From positions 1 through 18,317 of the forward strand of contig JACQDO010000339.1 of the NCBI GenBank assembly GCA_016201085.1: a stretch of DNA of 18,317 nt, read 5' to 3'. Below, piece by piece: positions 14,910-18,317 of the stretch. The notes below the pieces were generated by a model. The model was not told the DNA's origin, did no database searches, and worked only from the letters and a program-made list of their open reading frames with translations. Numbering within the stretch: position 1 is the first letter of the stretch; each line of letters begins with the position of its first letter. Source of the DNA: Hyphomicrobiales bacterium. Its GTDB lineage: Bacteria > Pseudomonadota > Alphaproteobacteria > Rhizobiales > Xanthobacteraceae. The translations under genes were made by a program, and so were the position numbers.

Positions 14910-16241
14910 ATGGCTCAAGTCGCGACCTCCGTCCCCAACGATCTCGAACCCTATTGGATGCCGTTCACGGCCAACCGGGCGTTCAAGGCGCGCCCGCGCC
15001 TGATCGCCCGCGCCAAGGACATGCACTATTTCACGCCGGACGGCCGCAAGCTGATCGACGGCGCCGCCGGGCTGTGGTGCACCAATGCCGGCCATAACCG
15101 CGAGCCGATCGTGGCGGCGATCCAGCGCCAGGCGGCCGAACTCGACTACGTGCCGGCCTTCCAGTTTTCGCACCCCAAGGCGTTCGAACTGGCGAGCCGC
15201 GTCGCAGCGCTCGCCCCGGGCGACCTCGATCATGTGTTCTTCTGCAATTCCGGCTCGGAGGCGGTCGACACCGCGCTCAAGATCGCGCTGGCTTTTCACA
15301 ATGTGAAGGGCAACGCCGCGCGCGTGCGGCTGATCGGTCGCGAGCGCGGCTATCACGGCGTCGGCTTCGGCGGCATCGCGGTCGGCGGCATCGTCGGCAA
15401 CCGCAAGATGTTCGGCGCGCTGATCGCCGGCGTCGATCATCTGCCGCACACCTATAATCGCGCCGAACAGGCCTTCACCGTCGGCGAACCGGAATGGGGC
15501 GCGCATCTGGCCGACGAGCTCGACCGGCTGGTCGCGCTGCACGACGCCTCCACCATCGCCGCGGTGATCGTCGAGCCGGTGGCGGCCTCGACCGGCGTCT
15601 TGCCGCCGCCGAAGGGCTATCTGCAACGGCTGCGCGCGATCTGCGACAAGCACGGCATTCTCTTGATCTTCGACGAGGTGATCACCGGCTTCGGCCGTCT
15701 CGGCCACGCCTTCGCCGCCGAGCGCTACGGCGTGGTGCCGGACATGATCACCTTCGCCAAGGGCATCACCTCGGGCAGCGTGCCGATGGGCGGCGTGCTG
15801 GTGCGCAAGGGTATCCACGACGCCTTCATGCGAGGCCCTGAGCACATCATCGAATTGTTCCACGGCTACACTTATTCGGCGCATCCGCTCGCCTGCGCCG
15901 CCGGCCTCGCCACGCTCGATCTCTATCGCGACGAAAACCTGTTCGAGCGCGCCAAGAAGCTCGAACCGTTGTGGGCGCAGGCGGCGATGGGTCTGAAGGG
16001 CCTGCCCAACGTGCTCGACATCCGCACCGTGGGCCTGACCGCCGGCATCGATCTCGCCAGCCGGCCCGATGCCGTCGGCAAACGCGGCTTCGAGGCGATG
16101 GAGATGGCGTTCCACGAGCAGGACCTGATGGTGCGCGGCGTCGGCGACACGCTGGCGCTGTCGCCGCCGCTGATCGTCAGCGAAGCGCAGATCGGCGAGA
16201 TTTTCGACAAGGTCGGCAAGATCATCAAGGCGGTGGCGTAA
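14910..16241 (+). CDS. Class III PLP aminotransferase, probable omega-amino acid:pyruvate transaminase
   Basis: Moves an amino group from an omega-amino acid or amine (for example beta-alanine) to pyruvate in the cytoplasm. The 443-residue protein has the usual length and all class III marks: [16 protein letters not shown] at 15-30, [13 protein letters not shown] at 51-63, the phosphate-binding [12 protein letters not shown] at 113-124, RGYHG at 146-150, the cofactor Asp255 in [10 protein letters not shown], Lys284 in TFAKGITSG that binds PLP, and [16 protein letters not shown] (320-335). The ATG at 14910 follows GAGGCG; the frame extends to 14850 without a supporting signal. It is divergent from hisS. 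The match is closest in pattern to beta-alanine-pyruvate transaminases; the substrate is inferred. Confidence 0.93.
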   Translation: MAQVATSVPNDLEPYWMPFTANRAFKARPRLIARAKDMHYFTPDGRKLIDGAAGLWCTNAGHNREPIVAAIQRQAAELDYVPAFQFSHPKAFELASRVAALAPGDLDHVFFCNSGSEAVDTALKIALAFHNVKGNAARVRLIGRERGYHGVGFGGIAVGGIVGNRKMFGALIAGVDHLPHTYNRAEQAFTVGEPEWGAHLADELDRLVALHDASTIAAVIVEPVAASTGVLPPPKGYLQRLRAICDKHGILLIFDEVITGFGRLGHAFAAERYGVVPDMITFAKGITSGSVPMGGVLVRKGIHDAFMRGPEHIIELFHGYTYSAHPLACAAGLATLDLYRDENLFERAKKLEPLWAQAAMGLKGLPNVLDIRTVGLTAGIDLASRPDAVGKRGFEAMEMAFHEQDLMVRGVGDTLALSPPLIVSEAQIGEIFDKVGKIIKAVA

Positions 16242-16250
16242 TGCTCATCT

Positions 16251-16345
16251 GTCGTCCCCGCGAAGGCGGGGACCCATACTCCGCAGCTTCTCGATAGGAC
16301 ACGGCGTATGGGTCCCGGCCCTCGCAAATGCTCGGCCGGGACGAC
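16251..16345. repeat. 95-bp interspersed palindromic repeat, copy 2
   Basis: Same length and outer arms as the copy at 9539-9633. The 34-bp centre (16276-16309) matches the reverse complement of the other centre at 29 of 34 positions, but only about 22 of 34 when read directly. It lies 9 bp after the aminotransferase stop and 11 bp from the stop of the converging glycosyltransferase gene. Confidence 0.88.
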
Positions 16346-16356
16346 AACGGCGCTCG

Positions 16357-17877
16357 TTAATCCACCCGCGCAAACGACGGCTTCGGTTGCAGGATCGCCC
16401 AGCCGACCGTCATGGTGAGATCGCCGCGCCGGTCTTTCAGCTGGAACGGCGGCTGGATCGCGGCGTCGGCGGCGATGGCTCGGTATTGCACCGGCATCAG
16501 CTTGGGATCGCTGTCGGTCCACAGCACCAGCGCACCGCGCGCTTTGAGGTCGGCAAGATCGATCCACGGCGCCCGCGCCGGTTTGCCGTCGATCAGCACG
16601 CGCGGATGGCTCGGCGCGTAACGCGCGACATTGCCGCCGTCCCACATGTCGCCGATGACATAGACGAGCGGCTGTCCGGTTATGGCGCGGTAGCGCTGCG
16701 ACAGTTCGCGCGCCAGCTCCTGGCCGGGATAGAACACCGCGCGGTAGCGATGGTCATATTGCGGCATGATCGCGTAGTTGCCGATGAAGACGACGGCGAT
16801 AGCCACGAACACACCCAGCCAGACCAGCAGCACGCGCTTGAACCGCTTATCGTCGAGCACCCGGTGCGCCATCAGCACGACATAGACGCCGAGGAACAGA
16901 AAGAGCGGATAGCCCCACATCGCCACCGTGCCGCGGCCGCTTATCGCCGACAACGCCAGCACCGTGGCTAGTGGGCCGAATGCGAGCAGTGCCACGATGC
17001 GGCGGTCGTAGGCGTCGGCTGCCGATGCAACCGGCGGCTGGCTCGCCGACCGGCGCGGGATAAATAACGGCGCCGCGATCAGCAACGACGGCAGCAGGAA
17101 GAACAGTTGGCCCAGGGCAAATTCCAGTGGGTGCCAGACATGATCGATCAGCCCGCGCGACGGCAGGGCGCGGTGCTCGGCATAGGCGAAGGGCAGAAAA
17201 TCGTTCTGCACCAGCCAGATGAGGTGCGGCGCCATGACGACGAGCGCGGCAGCCGCCGCCACATAGGGGCCCGGCGTCGTCAGGCTCGCTCGGGCGTCGC
17301 GGTCGAACAGCACGAACAGCGCCAGCGGCAGCGCCAGCACCAGCACGAAATATTTCGCCCACAGCGACATGCCGACCGCCAGCCCGAGCAGCAGCCAATG
17401 GCGGAGCTCATTGCCGCGCAGGGCGCGGTGGAAGGCAAAGCCGGCCAGTGCCCAGAACGGCAGCTGGATGACGTCGTGGTTGAACTTGACGGCGGTGTAA
17501 TTGAGGTAGTGCAGGCCGTCGACGATCAGTACGGCGGCCAGCGCCCCGAGCGGGCCGGCGAGCGGCCGCGCCAGCGCGAATACCGCGCTCAGTGCCGCCA
17601 CCGCTGCGGCCTGCGCTAACAGGTAGAAGGCAAAATCGTGCCCGACCAGCCGATTGACGATCTCGACCAGCCACCAGGGTAGAGGAGGGAGCTTGTCGTA
17701 GCCGAGCTGCCATTCGCGGCCGTAGACCAGCGCCTCGATCAGGTCGAGCGGCAGGTTGGGATAGAGCAGGCTCGGCAGCACGGTCCAGAGCGCGGCATGC
17801 AGGCCCAAGATGGCGGCCATGGCCTGGGCAGGCTTCGCCGCGATCCGGTGGAGCAAGGGCAAGTTGCTGGCAGCCAT
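16357..17877 (-). CDS. Integral membrane glycosyltransferase, family GT39 (ArnT/PMT-like)
   Basis: GT-C enzymes of this kind take a sugar from a polyprenyl-phosphate carrier and attach it to a lipid or protein on the periplasmic side. The 506-residue protein has around ten hydrophobic segments in its first two thirds and a soluble C-terminal part (about 380-506). The first periplasmic loop carries the acidic pair Asp45/Glu48 (LPLDLIEALVYG) and YDKLPPLPWWLVE (60-72), the place of the HKPP-like substrate motif of ArnT/PMT. NYTAVKFNHDV (126-136) and VAMWGYPLFLF are further family marks. The ATG at 17877 is the only good start and has no strong ribosome binding site. It stands alone, converging on the aminotransferase. 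It could use the carrier-linked sugar made by the GT2/deacetylase/GtrA genes at 5.8-8.3 kb; that link is inference. Confidence 0.88.
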   Translation of the reverse strand: MAASNLPLLHRIAAKPAQAMAAILGLHAALWTVLPSLLYPNLPLDLIEALVYGREWQLGYDKLPPLPWWLVEIVNRLVGHDFAFYLLAQAAAVAALSAVFALARPLAGPLGALAAVLIVDGLHYLNYTAVKFNHDVIQLPFWALAGFAFHRALRGNELRHWLLLGLAVGMSLWAKYFVLVLALPLALFVLFDRDARASLTTPGPYVAAAAALVVMAPHLIWLVQNDFLPFAYAEHRALPSRGLIDHVWHPLEFALGQLFFLLPSLLIAAPLFIPRRSASQPPVASAADAYDRRIVALLAFGPLATVLALSAISGRGTVAMWGYPLFLFLGVYVVLMAHRVLDDKRFKRVLLVWLGVFVAIAVVFIGNYAIMPQYDHRYRAVFYPGQELARELSQRYRAITGQPLVYVIGDMWDGGNVARYAPSHPRVLIDGKPARAPWIDLADLKARGALVLWTDSDPKLMPVQYRAIAADAAIQPPFQLKDRRGDLTMTVGWAILQPKPSFARVD

Positions 17878-18040
17878 CGTTTTTCAGGTTCCAATGCCGC
17901 CCAACTTCTTGCGAATAAGGGCCGAAGTGCCGTTACCATAGCAGGACTTCGTGGTTGCGCAGACCCATGGCGTCATGAACATTGTAGGCAGGCCACGCGA
18001 ATCACCGGGGGGTAGCGCGGGGCCGTCCAGGATTACGCCT

Positions 18041-18317
18041 ATGCGTCGTATCAGCGCCATCTTCATCGCGGTCTGCATGGTGCTCATCGCCGGCTCGATC
18101 GGCGCCGTTCTCTTTCTCGCTTTCAGGCTGGACGCCCGTAGCTCCGCCATCGTGGCGCTCGCCGCGCTGGTCGCCATGGCGCTGTACAACACCATCAGCA
18201 ACCGGCTGCGCGACCGCGGCGACCTCGGCGATCAGATCGCCGATCTGTCGCGCGGTACCGGCGATCTCGCCCGCCAGGTAGCGGAGATCTCGCGCCGGCT
18301 CAACGCCATGGAAATCC
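18041..18317 (+). CDS. Membrane-anchored signalling protein, N-terminal part, probably EAL-type, cut by window edge
   Basis: Ninety-two residues are visible: two membrane segments (about 4-27 and 36-52, IFIAVCMVLIAGSIGAVLFLAF and AIVALAALVAMALYNTI), then a charged coiled-coil-like stretch (RDRGDLGDQIADLSRGTGDLARQV) with regular spacing. This N terminus resembles that of rhizobial proteins that carry a cyclic-di-GMP phosphodiesterase (EAL) domain further on. No EAL motif is inside the window, so the call rests on similarity I recall and is uncertain. The ATG at 18041 opens the frame; a short G-rich stretch upstream (GGGGGGTAG) is too far to be a ribosome binding site. The 163 bp between it and the GT39 gene show no clear motif. 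Confidence 0.65.
   Translation, partial: MRRISAIFIAVCMVLIAGSIGAVLFLAFRLDARSSAIVALAALVAMALYNTISNRLRDRGDLGDQIADLSRGTGDLARQVAEISRRLNAMEI

Noticed and set aside
14886..16115. Minus-strand open frame (409 codons) opposite the aminotransferase
   Set aside because: Antisense shadow of a gene with a full set of class III motifs.

Overview
The window looks like chromosomal DNA from an alphaproteobacterium of the order Hyphomicrobiales (Rhizobiales), probably near Bradyrhizobium, Rhodopseudomonas or Pseudolabrys. The grounds are high GC (mid-60s percent in most genes), a CIRCE-controlled groES-groEL operon, HisS/HisZ/HisG of rhizobial type, a CheZ with the rhizobial SQDDIDAMF tail, and several palindromic repeat families typical of these genomes (the GCGCATGATC...GATCATGCGC element, the GTCGTCCCCGCG...GGGACGAC element, and the CCTCTCCC/GGGAGAGG element). 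Both edges cut a gene: groEL on the left and a membrane-anchored, probably EAL-type, protein on the right. I see no tRNA, rRNA, CRISPR array, insertion sequence, phage gene or integrase.

Layout. 1-1380: groES-groEL on the minus strand, with a sigma70-like promoter and a perfect CIRCE operator. 1516-3442: a lipoprotein and an MFS transporter on the plus strand. 3446-5793: a CheZ-type phosphatase (minus), an exported L,D-transpeptidase (plus) and a DUF2076 protein (minus). 5827-9574: a YdjC/HpnK-type deacetylase and a polyprenyl-phosphate glycosyltransferase (minus), divergent from a GtrA flippase and a second MFS transporter (plus). 9640-11774: hisG and hisZ (minus, overlapping by 4 bp). 12024-13098: an NTF2/SnoaL-like protein and a secreted DUF3617 protein (plus). 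13250-14797: hisS (minus). 14910-16241: a class III omega-aminotransferase (plus). 16357-17877: a GT39/ArnT-like integral membrane glycosyltransferase (minus). 18041-end: the EAL-type protein start (plus).

How the genes fit together. HisZ and HisG form the first enzyme of histidine synthesis, and HisS charges tRNA-His, so the three make a histidine neighbourhood. The GtrB/ArnC-like transferase, the YdjC-type deacetylase, the GtrA flippase and, 8 kb away, the ArnT-like transferase together supply every step of a lipid-carrier route that could put a deacetylated amino sugar on a surface lipid. That route is an inference.

The two most surprising signals are mosaic genes. hisS holds a sharply bounded stretch of about 430 bp at about 48% GC, with different codon use, inside a gene that is otherwise 63-68% GC. 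groEL has an N-terminal part of ordinary rhizobial type but changes near residue 125 to sequence resembling gamma/beta-proteobacterial GroEL, with GC falling from about 66% to 58%, close to the equatorial/intermediate domain boundary. Recombination is the biological reading; an assembly chimera must be excluded, especially for groEL at the window edge. Palindromic elements lie at four of the five convergent gene junctions, and the central segments of two copies of one repeat are inverted relative to each other.
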